From CAG-390 sp964522215 (GTDB lineage: Bacteria; Bacillota; Clostridia; Oscillospirales; CAG-272): a stretch of 64,000 nucleotides of DNA. The notes beneath the pieces were generated by a model. It was given only the letters and a program-made list of their open reading frames with translations. It was not told where the DNA came from and searched no databases. A program made the position numbers and the translations under genes. Within the stretch, counting starts at the first letter, position 1. Every line of letters begins with the position of its first letter. Shown here one piece after another: positions 43,930-52,551 of this stretch. The stretch lies in NCBI GenBank assembly GCA_964522215.1, contig CAZFVR010000003.1:68561-132560 (forward strand), written 5' to 3'.

Positions 43930-45051
43930 ATGAACAATGAAAAGCTTGTGGAGCTACACTCAGTCTCCAAGGAATTTGACGGCGAACAGGTGCTTCGCTC
44001 GATCGACCTCGACGTACACAACGAGGAATTTGTAACTCTTCTCGGTCCCTCCGGTTGCGGCAAGACCACAACACTGAGGATAATAGGCGGCTTTGTTACG
44101 CCCGACTCGGGAGATGTGATGTTTGAGGGTAAACGCATTAACGATCTGCCACCCTACAAACGGCAGGTCAACACCGTTTTCCAACGTTATGCGCTCTTCC
44201 CCCACCTTAACGTTTACGAAAATATAGCATTCGGACTGCGGCTTAAAAAGATGCCGGACGCCCAGATCCGCGAGGAAGTAAAGAGCATGCTCTCCCTTGT
44301 CAACCTCAAGGGCTTTGAGACCCGCCGCGTGACCAATCTTTCCGGCGGTCAGCAGCAGCGCGTGGCAATAGCACGTGCGCTTATCAATCGCCCCAAGCTC
44401 CTTTTGCTTGACGAGCCTCTCGGAGCGCTGGATCTTAAGCTCCGCAAGGACATGCAGGTGGAGCTGAAGCAGATGCAGCGCCGTACCGGCATTACCTTTA
44501 TTTATGTTACGCATGATCAAGAGGAGGCACTCTCAATGTCCGACACGATAGTGGTTATGGCGGACGGCAAGATACAGCAGATAGGCACTCCCGAAAAGAT
44601 ATACAACGAGCCGGAAAACGCTTTTGTTGCCGACTTTATTGGTGAATCGAATATAGTTTCCGGTGTTATGAACGAGGACTACCTCGTCTCCTTTGCCGGC
44701 CAAAAGTTTAAATGCGAGGATCACGGCTTTGCCAAAAACGAGCCTGTTGACGTTGTGGTTCGCCCGGAGGATATCGATATCGTTCCCGTTGGCGAGAGCA
44801 TGCTGACCGGCCGCGTTACAAGCGTTACTTTCAAGGGCGACTATTACGAGGTCATCGCCGACATTGATAACTTTAAATGGATGATAGAGACCACCGACCG
44901 CTTTGCGCCGGGTCAGACCATCGGCATCTCTATCGACCCCAACGAGATACAGGTAATGCGCCGCTCCGAATATTCCGGCAAATTCGGCGACTATTCCACC
45001 TTCAGCGATGAGATGGAGCATCTCTCCGACATTGTGGAGGCAGAGGAATGA
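43930..45051 (+). CDS. potA: Spermidine/putrescine ABC transporter ATP-binding protein
   Basis: The 373-residue protein has Walker A GPSGCGKTTT, the Q-loop VFQRYALFPH, signature LSGGQQQRVAIARAL, Walker B LLLLDEPLGALD and the switch YVTHDQEEAL. A C-terminal TOBE domain (about residues 285-355) is present. It energises import of polyamines through PotBC. Its stop overlaps the potB start by 4 bases. Assignment to polyamine rather than another PotA/MalK substrate follows from the downstream PotB, PotC and PotD. Confidence 0.94.
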   Translation: MNNEKLVELHSVSKEFDGEQVLRSIDLDVHNEEFVTLLGPSGCGKTTTLRIIGGFVTPDSGDVMFEGKRINDLPPYKRQVNTVFQRYALFPHLNVYENIAFGLRLKKMPDAQIREEVKSMLSLVNLKGFETRRVTNLSGGQQQRVAIARALINRPKLLLLDEPLGALDLKLRKDMQVELKQMQRRTGITFIYVTHDQEEALSMSDTIVVMADGKIQQIGTPEKIYNEPENAFVADFIGESNIVSGVMNEDYLVSFAGQKFKCEDHGFAKNEPVDVVVRPEDIDIVPVGESMLTGRVTSVTFKGDYYEVIADIDNFKWMIETTDRFAPGQTIGISIDPNEIQVMRRSEYSGKFGDYSTFSDEMEHLSDIVEAEE

Positions 45052-45887
45052 CACCGAAAAAAAGAAGTCTTTTGCGCTCCGCTGCAGCCGCGCCGCACAT
45101 AGTGTGGTCGGTGCTGTTTATTGTTGCACCGCTGATATTCGTGCTTTATTACGCGTTTACCGACAGCGAGGGCAACTTTACCTTTGAAAATATCACATCC
45201 CTTGCAGATTACTCGGAGACCTTTATGCTCTCGGTCTGCTTTGCGATAATCGCCACCGTCGTTTGCCTTTTGATAGCCTACCCGCTGGCATATGCCATAT
45301 CCCGCACCGGGGCACGCACACAGCGCGCGCTGATTATGCTTGCCATGCTCCCCATGTGGATGAACCTGCTTATCAGGACCTACTCCATGCTTGCCATCCT
45401 TGATGACGGCGGCTTTTTGAACAAGCTTGTAACATCGATAGGACTGCCGGAGCTTCACATAGTCGGCACGCCCGGCGCGGTGATATTCGGTATGGTATAT
45501 AATTTCTTCCCCTATATGCTCCTGCCGATATACACTACCATGTCAAAAATGGACACGCGTCTCATCGAAGCGGCGCAGGATCTCGGCTGCAACAGCCTTG
45601 GTGTGCTTCGCAGTGTGATATTTCCCCTCTCCGTCTCCGGTGTCATCTCCGGAGTTACAATGGTCTTTGTCCCCTCCATCAGCACCTTTTACATCTCGCA
45701 AAAGCTGGGCGGCGGCACATTTGATCTGATAGGAGACACTATAGAGCGTCAGTTCCAACGCCCCGACACATATAATGTAGGCGCGTCGATATCGCTCGTT
45801 ATGATGATACTTATCCTTATCTCTATCGCCGTCATGAACCACTTTGCGGGGGAGGACGAGGATGTAAGCGGAGGTATGATAGTATGA
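45048..45887 (+). CDS. potB: Spermidine/putrescine ABC transporter permease PotB
   Basis: The 279-residue permease has six membrane helices and the EAA loop EAAQDLGCNSLGVLRSVIFPLS that docks on PotA. The N-terminus begins KKRSLLRSAAAAPHIVWSVLFIVAPL. It overlaps potA and potC by 4 bases each. Confidence 0.94.
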   Translation: MTPKKRSLLRSAAAAPHIVWSVLFIVAPLIFVLYYAFTDSEGNFTFENITSLADYSETFMLSVCFAIIATVVCLLIAYPLAYAISRTGARTQRALIMLAMLPMWMNLLIRTYSMLAILDDGGFLNKLVTSIGLPELHIVGTPGAVIFGMVYNFFPYMLLPIYTTMSKMDTRLIEAAQDLGCNSLGVLRSVIFPLSVSGVISGVTMVFVPSISTFYISQKLGGGTFDLIGDTIERQFQRPDTYNVGASISLVMMILILISIAVMNHFAGEDEDVSGGMIV

Positions 45888-46729
45888 AGCATCTTTCCCG
45901 TGTTTTTATAGCAATCTGCTATATCATTCTTTACGCGCCGATAGCGGTGCTTATCCTCTTTTCCTTTAACAGCACCGCAAGCACAGGTGTGTTTTCCGGT
46001 TTCTCGCTCTACTGGTACAGCGAGCTGTTCCGCAGCAGTGATGTTTTCGGCGCACTTCGCAACACCCTGATCCTTGCTGTCAGCTCATCGCTGACCGCCA
46101 CGGTGATAGGCACATGTGCCGCCGTGGGGCTTGATCGCATGCGCTCACGCCGTGCGCGCGCTGCGGTGACATCGATCACCAATATTCCAATGATGAACCC
46201 CGATATCGTCACCGGTGTTTCAATGATGCTCCTTTTTGTTTTTGTTGGCACAATGATAGGCGCGACAGAGGACAAGCTTAATTTTTGGACTCTTTTTGCC
46301 GCGCATGTTACATTCAACCTGCCCTACGTGATACTGAACGTCACGCCAAAACTCAAGAGCATGGATCGCAACCTACCGGAGGCGGCACTGGATCTTGGCT
46401 GTACGCCGCTTCAGTCCTTTTTCCGCGTAGAGCTTCCCGCAATACTGCCGGGTGTGCTCAGTGGTCTCATAATGGCATTCACCCTTTCGCTTGACGATTT
46501 CGTTATCAGCTATTTCACCTCCGGCAGTGATTTTCAAACACTCCCCATACTCATCTACTCAATGACCAAAAAAGAGGTCAAGCCGGATATTTACGCCCTC
46601 TCCACCCTAATTATAATATCTATCCTTGTGCTTTTGCTCCTCTCAAACTTCATCAGCGATCGTTCTGAGAGCAGCAAGAAAAAAGCTCAAAGAGGCCGCA
46701 GTGCGGCAAAAGGAGGTGCGACAAAGTGA
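45884..46729 (+). CDS. potC: Spermidine/putrescine ABC transporter permease PotC
   Basis: The 281-residue permease has six helices and the EAA loop EAALDLGCTPLQSFFRVELPAI. The sequence YWYSELFRSSDVFGALRNTL is typical of PotC. A short charged C-terminal tail rich in Lys, Arg and Ser follows the last helix. Its stop overlaps the GTG start of potD. Confidence 0.94.
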   Translation: MKHLSRVFIAICYIILYAPIAVLILFSFNSTASTGVFSGFSLYWYSELFRSSDVFGALRNTLILAVSSSLTATVIGTCAAVGLDRMRSRRARAAVTSITNIPMMNPDIVTGVSMMLLFVFVGTMIGATEDKLNFWTLFAAHVTFNLPYVILNVTPKLKSMDRNLPEAALDLGCTPLQSFFRVELPAILPGVLSGLIMAFTLSLDDFVISYFTSGSDFQTLPILIYSMTKKEVKPDIYALSTLIIISILVLLLLSNFISDRSESSKKKAQRGRSAAKGGATK

Positions 46730-47991
46730 GACCGGAGATCAAAAATCACGCAAAAACAAAAGCGACATCGCGCCGGCGCATTGCCGCCACCGTTGCCGTC
46801 CTGGCTCTCACAGCGCTGCTCCTCCCCGCACTTTCTGCCTGCAGCGGCAGTGACGGCGGCACGGTAACACTCAATGTTTACAACTGGGGCGAATATATCT
46901 CCGATGGCTCGGAGGGTACATTTGACACCAATGCAGAATTTGAGGCTTGGTACTTTGAAAACTTCGGCAAGCGGGTGCGCGTTAACTACACGACCTATGC
47001 CTCAAACGAAGATATGTACGCCAAGCTCAAAAGCGGCGCGGTGAGATATGATATCGTCATTCCCTCCGATTACATGATAGAGCTGATGATAGAGGAGGGG
47101 ATGCTTGAAGAGATAGACTTTTCAAACATTCCGAATTATCAGTACATCCTTGATGATTACAAGGGCTTGTTTTACGATCCCGAAAACAAATACTCCGTCC
47201 CTTTCTCATACGGCATGGTGGGCATAATCTACAACACTTCGATGGTGGAGGGCGAGCCCGACAGTTGGGAACTTATGTGGGACGAACGCTACAGCGGCAA
47301 GGTACTGAACTTTAACAACCCGCGTGATGCCTTTGGCACGGCTATGTACCGTCTTGGTATTGACGTTAATACAACGGCACACGAGGATTGGGATCTTGCC
47401 TTTGAGGCGCTCAAGGCACAAAAGCCGCTGGTGCAGAGCTATGTAATGGATGAGATCTTCAACAAAATGAAGGGCGCATCCGCCGCCATCGCTCCGTATT
47501 ATGCAGGTGACTTTCTGACCATGTACGGCGACAACGAGGATCTGGCATTCTTTTACCCCCGCGAGGGCACGAATGTTTTTGTTGATGCCGTGTGCATTCC
47601 GCGCGGAACGCAGCACAAGGATGTGGCCGAGGCTTATATAAACTTTCTCCTTTCAGAGGAGGCGGCTGTCGCAAATGCCGAGTATATCGGCTACGCATGC
47701 CCCAACAAGCTTGTACGCGAAAATGCCGATTACATCGAGGCCATGAACGAGATGCATCCGGATGCGTACACCATCCTCTACCCTGAAAATATTGACTTTC
47801 TTACATCTTATTACGAGAACCTCTCAAACGAAACACGCGATTACATGAATTCGCGTTGGGAGGATCTTAAGATCGAAAGCTCCATTGGCGGCGGCATATA
47901 CACCACAAGCGCGGTGATAGTTATAGCTCTTATTGCATGGGCGGTTTACAGCGCCATAAAAAAGAGATATCGCGCCAAGTTCTATGTTTGA
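46726..47991 (+). CDS. potD: Polyamine-binding lipoprotein PotD with C-terminal membrane helix
   Basis: The 421-residue protein starts at a GTG, with a strong AAAGGAGG upstream. It has a signal helix and lipobox LSAC (Cys about 39) and then the PotD fold: LNVYNWGEYI, YDIVIPSDYM, PFSYGMVGIIYN and NFLLSEEAAVANAEYIGYACPN. Unlike standard PotD it has a C-terminal hydrophobic helix (about residues 393-412) followed by a basic KKRYRAKFYV end. So it would be anchored at both ends, lipid at the N-terminus and helix at the C-terminus. It delivers spermidine or putrescine to PotBC. Confidence 0.93.
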   Translation: MRPEIKNHAKTKATSRRRIAATVAVLALTALLLPALSACSGSDGGTVTLNVYNWGEYISDGSEGTFDTNAEFEAWYFENFGKRVRVNYTTYASNEDMYAKLKSGAVRYDIVIPSDYMIELMIEEGMLEEIDFSNIPNYQYILDDYKGLFYDPENKYSVPFSYGMVGIIYNTSMVEGEPDSWELMWDERYSGKVLNFNNPRDAFGTAMYRLGIDVNTTAHEDWDLAFEALKAQKPLVQSYVMDEIFNKMKGASAAIAPYYAGDFLTMYGDNEDLAFFYPREGTNVFVDAVCIPRGTQHKDVAEAYINFLLSEEAAVANAEYIGYACPNKLVRENADYIEAMNEMHPDAYTILYPENIDFLTSYYENLSNETRDYMNSRWEDLKIESSIGGGIYTTSAVIVIALIAWAVYSAIKKRYRAKFYV

Positions 47992-48122
47992 GCGCAGGTC
48001 GAAAAAAGTTAAAGTCAATACCGATACCGGATCCCGACTTTACCCGCAACATTGCGATCAAACAAAATACAAAATAAAATAAAAATATATCGCTGTGGCA
48101 TTTAAGTGTCACAGCGCAGACC

Positions 48123-48168
48123 AAAAAAGCGTTCTCGCCATGGATCCCCACGGCGAGAACGCTTTTTT
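48123..48168. terminator. Bidirectional terminator after potABCD
   Basis: The stem AAAAAAGCGTTCTCGCC and its complement enclose a 12-base loop, with six T after it. A smaller hairpin, CGCTGTG/CACAGCG, precedes it at 48091-48116. It serves potD and the convergent LURP-one gene. Confidence 0.92.
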
Positions 48169-48240
48169 GTATTGGTACAGAAGATCTAATAAAAGGACCG
48201 AAGCGCCGAGAACAAGGCACCCCAAGATACTCTTGCTCTT

Positions 48241-48711
48241 TTAGTTGCGCGAGCATTTTTCGGCATCGATGGCGAGCACGAGCATGAGTGCGCACACCGC
48301 ATCATCGGGCGAGACTACGTCTATTGCATATGTATCGGTAAATTTAAAAAGTTCTTTGGAAACGGTGGCAATGTGCCCTCCGCGAGCATCCACTATATCG
48401 TAATCCCACTCAAAAAAGTCGCCCTTTACCTGCCAGCCGTTACAATCGATATTAAAGCGCGGAGTAAAAAGGGAGAACTCTTTGTTTATACAGCCGACAT
48501 AGCTATCACCAAGATACATCTCAAATTTAGGGAACCATGTAAGCACGCGCTCCTTGATATACCCCACCTCGCGCCCGGCGGCATCGTATATGCGCAAAAG
48601 ATGCCCCCACGCAAGCTCGCCGCGCACGACATAAGCACGCTCCCCTGCCTCATTATATATATCGTAGCTATCGAACCAAGAGAAAAATCTTTGCTTGAAA
48701 AGTAGTTTCAT
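48241..48711 (-). CDS. LURP-one/tubby-like family protein
   Basis: The 156-residue protein fits the bacterial LURP-one-related (YxjI-type) family: a repeated beta pattern beginning MKLLFKQRFFSWFDSYDIYNE, with AYVVRGELAWGHLLRIYD, VGYIKERVLTWFPKFEMYLG and DYDIVDARGGHIATVSKE. The fold is a tubby-like 12-strand barrel with a central helix; function in bacteria is unknown, lipid binding is suggested. It follows the XRE/S24 repressor gene by 32 bases and is probably co-transcribed. Confidence 0.85.
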   Translation of the reverse strand: MKLLFKQRFFSWFDSYDIYNEAGERAYVVRGELAWGHLLRIYDAAGREVGYIKERVLTWFPKFEMYLGDSYVGCINKEFSLFTPRFNIDCNGWQVKGDFFEWDYDIVDARGGHIATVSKELFKFTDTYAIDVVSPDDAVCALMLVLAIDAEKCSRN

Positions 48712-48743
48712 TTGTTTCTTACTTTATTTATGTGCGCCCGACA

Positions 48744-49547
48744 TCAGCGGCGTTTGAGCCTGCCGAGCACTCGACCGGCGCAGGAGATCTCGGTGAAATC
48801 CTTTAAAAGGATACGGCCGTATTCGGGGTTGAGAGATATGAGGCAATCGCCGCCGAATATCTTAAAGAAGCCGCTGCCGTCAAGGATATACACACAGGGC
48901 TCACCCACCTCAACAGAATCGCAATTTTGCACGAGCAGAACATCCCCGCTGTGATATTTTGGCTCCATGCTGTTGCCGCTGATGCGCAGGGCGAAATCCG
49001 CGCCCTCCGTCTTTTTATCTCGGGGGATGGTTATGTGCTCCGCACTGTCGCCGTCAAGATATTCGCCGACTCCGGCGGAAACAGGCAGATCGAACATGGG
49101 GATCTCTCGCTTTGCCCCCAACGCACCGCTTGACTCGGAATATCTCTTTTTGGCGGTCTGCGCTCTGCCGCGTATCACCACGCCGTCAGCCGACACACCG
49201 GTATACTCGGTGCGGCTGATGCGCTCCCCTTCCTTACCGAGGACAAGGGTGATCAGCTCCTTGCCGTACTGATCAAGGCGGCGATAATCCTCTACCATTT
49301 TTATCTCGCTCGGCGTCAGCGTGTAGTTGTTGGTGTTCTCCGGCTGACCGCTTATTATGTAATCAAGCGAGCAATCAAGCGCGTTGCACACAGCTATTAT
49401 ATTTGAAAGCTTTACCGAATCGGAAATGCCGGCTAAGAATTTACTGAGCGTTCCGAGCGGGATGCCGGTCATCAGCGAGAGCTGCTCGTTGGTGATCTTT
49501 TTTGCACTTTTGAGCTTTTTTATCCGTTCAAGGTAGTTTTCTTCCAT
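48744..49547 (-). CDS. XRE-family repressor with S24 LexA-like peptidase domain
   Basis: The 267-residue protein has an N-terminal XRE helix-turn-helix (residues 5-65, ITNEQLSLMTGIPLGTLSKFLAG) and a C-terminal S24 domain. The probable self-cleavage site is Ala158-Gly159 in PVSAGVGEY; the nucleophile is Ser193 in GNSMEPKYHSGD and the general base Lys229 in GSGFFKIFGG. Repressors of this type lose DNA binding after RecA-stimulated or stress-induced self-cleavage. It is divergent from a small membrane protein across a symmetric promoter region. It is not canonical LexA, whose N-terminal domain differs. Confidence 0.9.
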   Translation of the reverse strand: MEENYLERIKKLKSAKKITNEQLSLMTGIPLGTLSKFLAGISDSVKLSNIIAVCNALDCSLDYIISGQPENTNNYTLTPSEIKMVEDYRRLDQYGKELITLVLGKEGERISRTEYTGVSADGVVIRGRAQTAKKRYSESSGALGAKREIPMFDLPVSAGVGEYLDGDSAEHITIPRDKKTEGADFALRISGNSMEPKYHSGDVLLVQNCDSVEVGEPCVYILDGSGFFKIFGGDCLISLNPEYGRILLKDFTEISCAGRVLGRLKRR

Positions 49548-49589
49548 AATCGAAACAAAACCTCCGTCCTTATTTTCTTTTACGGTCTT

Positions 49590-49618
49590 ATTATAGCACA
49601 GTTTTTCCGTTTTGTAAA
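49590..49618 (-). promoter_or_regulatory. Sigma-A promoter of the XRE/S24 gene
   Basis: On the minus strand there is TTTACA (49613-49618), a 17-bp spacer that contains AAACGGAAAAAC, and TATAAT (49590-49595). Confidence 0.82.
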
Positions 49619-49668
49619 TACCTTTTCAAAATATTTTTCCGTTTTTGGCATTTTGGTATTGACAACGG
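49602..49668. promoter_or_regulatory. Candidate operators between the XRE/S24 gene and the small membrane gene
   Basis: Two copies of TTTTTCCGTTTT lie at 49602-49613 and 49634-49645, 32 bases apart (about three helical turns). The two -35 regions also share an inverted motif: GGTATTTACAAAACGG on minus (49607-49622) and GGTATTGACAACGG on plus (49655-49668). Autoregulation by the XRE/S24 protein is inferred. Confidence 0.55.
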
Positions 49669-49687
49669 CTCAAAAGTATAGTATAAT
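49659..49687 (+). promoter_or_regulatory. Consensus sigma-A promoter of the small membrane protein gene
   Basis: TTGACA (49659-49664), a 17-bp spacer and TATAAT (49682-49687). Confidence 0.88.
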
Positions 49688-49728
49688 TCAATCAATGAAA
49701 TTCCAAATTCGGAACTATGGGGTCTAAG

Positions 49729-50040
49729 ATGAACAAGTGCTTTAATGATTTACCGCAATATAAGAACCGCAGATATGTGGCATCCTACTCGCGCAGAACA
49801 CGCTCACGCAGCAAGCTTGAGCTTTTTATTGAGCGACTGCTTATGATATGCGAGGCGATAGTCGAGGGCTTTGAGACCTCGACCGCAAGAGTCGTTTTAA
49901 AGATCGGAATGCTGAGTGTGATGTTTGCGGCGTTCTTTGTGTTTGTTGCAGCAATAGAGGCAGGCAGTATAGGACTCCTCGGTGCTGCAGTGATATCGCC
50001 CGCGCTCGTTTTGGGCTTTGCGGCGGCGCTGAGGCTTTAA
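49729..50040 (+). CDS. Small membrane protein divergent from the XRE/S24 repressor
   Basis: I do not recognise this 103-residue protein. It has a basic N-terminus (YSRRTRSRSKLELFIERLL) and two hydrophobic helices at the C-terminal half (about residues 55-75 and 80-100). I prefer the ATG at 49729 after GGGG; the in-frame ATG at 49717 is possible. A small membrane protein opposite a self-cleaving repressor recalls the lexA-yneA arrangement of Bacillus, where YneA blocks division, but there is no LysM domain or sequence match. A stress-induced role is inferred from position alone. Confidence 0.65.
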   Translation: MNKCFNDLPQYKNRRYVASYSRRTRSRSKLELFIERLLMICEAIVEGFETSTARVVLKIGMLSVMFAAFFVFVAAIEAGSIGLLGAAVISPALVLGFAAALRL

Positions 50041-50067
50041 GCGGAAGCGCAAAGCGCAACGGCGTTC

Positions 50068-51207
50068 TCACGTGCGTGCGGCTTTAATGGATCTTATGAC
50101 AGCATCGGCAAATATGCGCGCCGTTAGCATTCCGCGTGATGATGGGGTGGCTGAGTCAAGCTCGATATGCAATGAGAGCCATGGCGCATTTTGATTAAAA
50201 CTGCCGCTGTCGACTGTCAAGGTGCAGGCGTAGCTCCCAAGCTCGCCGTTGATCATATCCGCCAGTGCAACATTTTTGCGAGCCACTCCCTCGGCTCCCC
50301 ATCCAACGAGCATACCCGGTGCGCCGCCTGCATGCAGATCGATAACGAGCGCGACGTCGTTGCCCGCCGCCATCTCACAAAGTGCGGTATATGCTCTTGA
50401 GTACGAACCGATCCGCCCCGAGGAATCAAATTCCCCATTGCAGATCTGCGCATCGATCCCCGCCGCAGTGAGAGCCTGCAGCAAGGCCTCGGCGGCATGG
50501 GGCACGGGTATACCGTCAGAAAAACACTCGGATGGATGAGCGCAGGTTACGATCACACTTCCGCCGCGCAGGATCTCAAGGACCTCGGCGCCAAGCTCGG
50601 ACGAAAGCGCGGCGGGCAGGATACCGCTTTGGGCGAGATCGATAAAAAGCTCGATATTTCTGCCCTTGGTTGCTGTGACCGCGGTATAATCCTCCCCGTG
50701 GTCCTGCAGTGTATCACGCGTTTCATCATCGGCAGTCACCTTGGGAGTTTCGATGCCAAACTCAGGGCCTTGCGTGACATCGTTCTCCCCCGCCCGGATG
50801 CTTGTACCGCTGTTGCCGTGCGGTGCGGTTTCGGCAGGAGCTTCGGTGTTTTTGGCTCCGAAGATAAACAGCCCCGCGAGGCTTCCGAGTGTTTCACGCG
50901 GCTCGCTGCCAAGTCCGGCTGCGGTGGTATACGCGCCAACCGTCATGGCAGTTGTAAGCAAAAGTACCATGATAAACGTCAAAAGCGGCGAGGTGTTGTG
51001 TTCCTTTTTATTACACCCACAACAGTCGGTATAGTCACCGAAGTCTCCGATCCGCTCGGTAATAACATCTGGGAGTCGCCGGGGAGCATTTACGCCCTCG
51101 GATCCAATACCGTCGCCGAACACATCCACTCGCTCGCGTGTATCGTCGGCGCTGTCGTATCCGCTTGCGGATATTTCGTTCATCAGATCTCTGTCGTTGC
51201 TTTTCAT
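50068..51207 (-). CDS. spoIIP: SpoIIP-like spore peptidoglycan hydrolase, divergent
   Basis: The 379-residue protein has a long cytoplasmic N-terminus (about 70 residues with a CCGC cluster), one membrane helix (about residues 74-95), a low-complexity linker and a C-terminal SpoIIP domain. IGSYSRAYTAL and VALVIDLHAGG match the family. The first motif, usually HTHxTES, reads CAHPSECF (residues 222-229), so the first His is Cys while the second His and Glu remain; His292 in DLH is kept. SpoIIP is an amidase and endopeptidase for engulfment with SpoIID and SpoIIM. It follows gpr by 112 bases, the usual clostridial order. GGAGG precedes the ATG. Confidence 0.85.
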   Translation of the reverse strand: MKSNDRDLMNEISASGYDSADDTRERVDVFGDGIGSEGVNAPRRLPDVITERIGDFGDYTDCCGCNKKEHNTSPLLTFIMVLLLTTAMTVGAYTTAAGLGSEPRETLGSLAGLFIFGAKNTEAPAETAPHGNSGTSIRAGENDVTQGPEFGIETPKVTADDETRDTLQDHGEDYTAVTATKGRNIELFIDLAQSGILPAALSSELGAEVLEILRGGSVIVTCAHPSECFSDGIPVPHAAEALLQALTAAGIDAQICNGEFDSSGRIGSYSRAYTALCEMAAGNDVALVIDLHAGGAPGMLVGWGAEGVARKNVALADMINGELGSYACTLTVDSGSFNQNAPWLSLHIELDSATPSSRGMLTARIFADAVIRSIKAART

Positions 51208-51319
51208 TTTACGGTCATCCTCCGTTTTGATACTTTATTTTGGTAAAAACCGCTTTCGCCTCTCCTTTGATATTATGCCGGCGCGCGGTGGTTTATTCGG
51301 TCAGATTAATTTATTCGAT

Positions 51320-52261
51320 TCATTCGATCACTCCAAACGCAGAGTTTATGGCGCGGGATATTATATCTGACGCGACGGAGTTGATAAGATCCGCATCCTG
51401 CGGACTGACAAAAAAGCTTTGCCTGTTGTCGAGCACTGCTTTGAGCTTTGGCGGCAAAGCACAGTAATCGCTATTTACCATTCCCGCCTCAAGGAGTGCA
51501 TCAAAGATCAAGGTCGACGAGCCGACAACGGTCGGCACGCCGATGGATATTATAGGAACGCCGAGCGTTTTGTAAGTCAGCGCTCCCCTTGTGTTATCAA
51601 CTCCCGAGCCCGGCGTTATACCCGAATCCGTAAGTTGTACCGTGCGGCCGAGACGATCGCAGGAGCGCGCCGCAAGTGCATCAACGACCACTAAAAGATC
51701 AGGGCGGACAGTAGCTATCGCACCGCGAAGGACATCTGCACTCTCGATCCCTGTGCGACCGATGACCCCCGGAGATATGACGGACACAGCCGAACAGCCA
51801 AGTGCACAATAGAGATCACCGTCAAGCTCTCTCAAATGCCGCGTAGGAGAGATGCGCGCCGCCGTATTCGGGCCGATCGCATCGGCCGTCATATCCGAAT
51901 TTCCAAGTCCCGCAGCTATAACATCAAAGTTACCGTCCGGCGGTCTCCCGCATAGTTCACAGGTCAGTTTTATAAGCTCGCACGAAAGCAGATCCCCCAC
52001 GTTGCGGCAGGACTCGGTCCCCAGCACAGCAAGTGAGCACGGGAGTGTGATGGTAATGTATCTGCCTCGTCTGTGACAGAGTCTTTTTGCCGCGCCCTCC
52101 GTTACTATCTGCATTCGTTCTATACGTACCATACCGTCGTTTGTCGCAACGACCTCCTCGCTGTATGATGATCCCTCGCCGCCGTCCCAAGCCTCGCAAG
52201 CAAGATCCGTGCCGTTGAACGGCAGGACGGGACGTGCCGCATAAAAAGATTTAAATAGCAT
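51320..52261 (-). CDS. gpr: Germination protease GPR
   Basis: The 313-residue protein starts at the ATG at 52261 with GAGG nine bases upstream. It shows the GPR pattern: NGTDLACE near the N-terminus, VIAAGLGNSDMTADAIGP, SVISPGVIGRTGIESADVLRGAI, LLVVVDALAARS, QLTDSGITPGSGVDNTRGAL and GVPIISIGVPTVVGS. GPR degrades small acid-soluble spore proteins at germination and is made as a zymogen; the first 18 residues may be the propeptide. Its presence is strong evidence for endospore formation. I could not identify a clear forespore promoter. Confidence 0.93.
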   Translation of the reverse strand: MLFKSFYAARPVLPFNGTDLACEAWDGGEGSSYSEEVVATNDGMVRIERMQIVTEGAAKRLCHRRGRYITITLPCSLAVLGTESCRNVGDLLSCELIKLTCELCGRPPDGNFDVIAAGLGNSDMTADAIGPNTAARISPTRHLRELDGDLYCALGCSAVSVISPGVIGRTGIESADVLRGAIATVRPDLLVVVDALAARSCDRLGRTVQLTDSGITPGSGVDNTRGALTYKTLGVPIISIGVPTVVGSSTLIFDALLEAGMVNSDYCALPPKLKAVLDNRQSFFVSPQDADLINSVASDIISRAINSAFGVIE

Positions 52262-52465
52262 GTATTTGATCCTCTTTTTTAATTTTTTCACATAATTAAA
52301 GGCATTCAATAATGTTTTTTTCGCAAAAAGACTTGCTTTTATTCTTTTTTTACATTATAATATTAATATAATGCTCAACGCGCGGCGACGGCATGGTCAA
52401 AATACACAAATTCAAGCCTTTAGATTGTGCAACCTGCCGAACATTCAAAGACTTTGATTTCACCA

Positions 52466-52494
52466 TTGAAATTTTCATCATTTAGTGATATAAT
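52466..52494 (+). promoter_or_regulatory. Sigma-A promoter of the peptide-binding lipoprotein gene
   Basis: TTGAAA (52466-52471), a 17-bp spacer and TATAAT (52489-52494). GAGGAGG lies 11 bases before the ATG. The 290-base gap from gpr is otherwise AT-rich and featureless. Confidence 0.83.
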
Positions 52495-52551
52495 ATATTG
52501 AATCTATACGCGCCGTGTGTATGATTTTAATCTGAGGAGGATCACACAAAA

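Noticed and set aside
48744..49547. Canonical LexA
   Set aside because: The N-terminal domain is an XRE-type helix-turn-helix, and no CGAAC-GTTCG type LexA box is visible in the divergent region.
52262..52400. Sigma-G or sigma-F promoter for gpr
   Set aside because: GAATA and CATTATT boxes can be found, but the spacing (about 24 bases) does not fit a forespore promoter.
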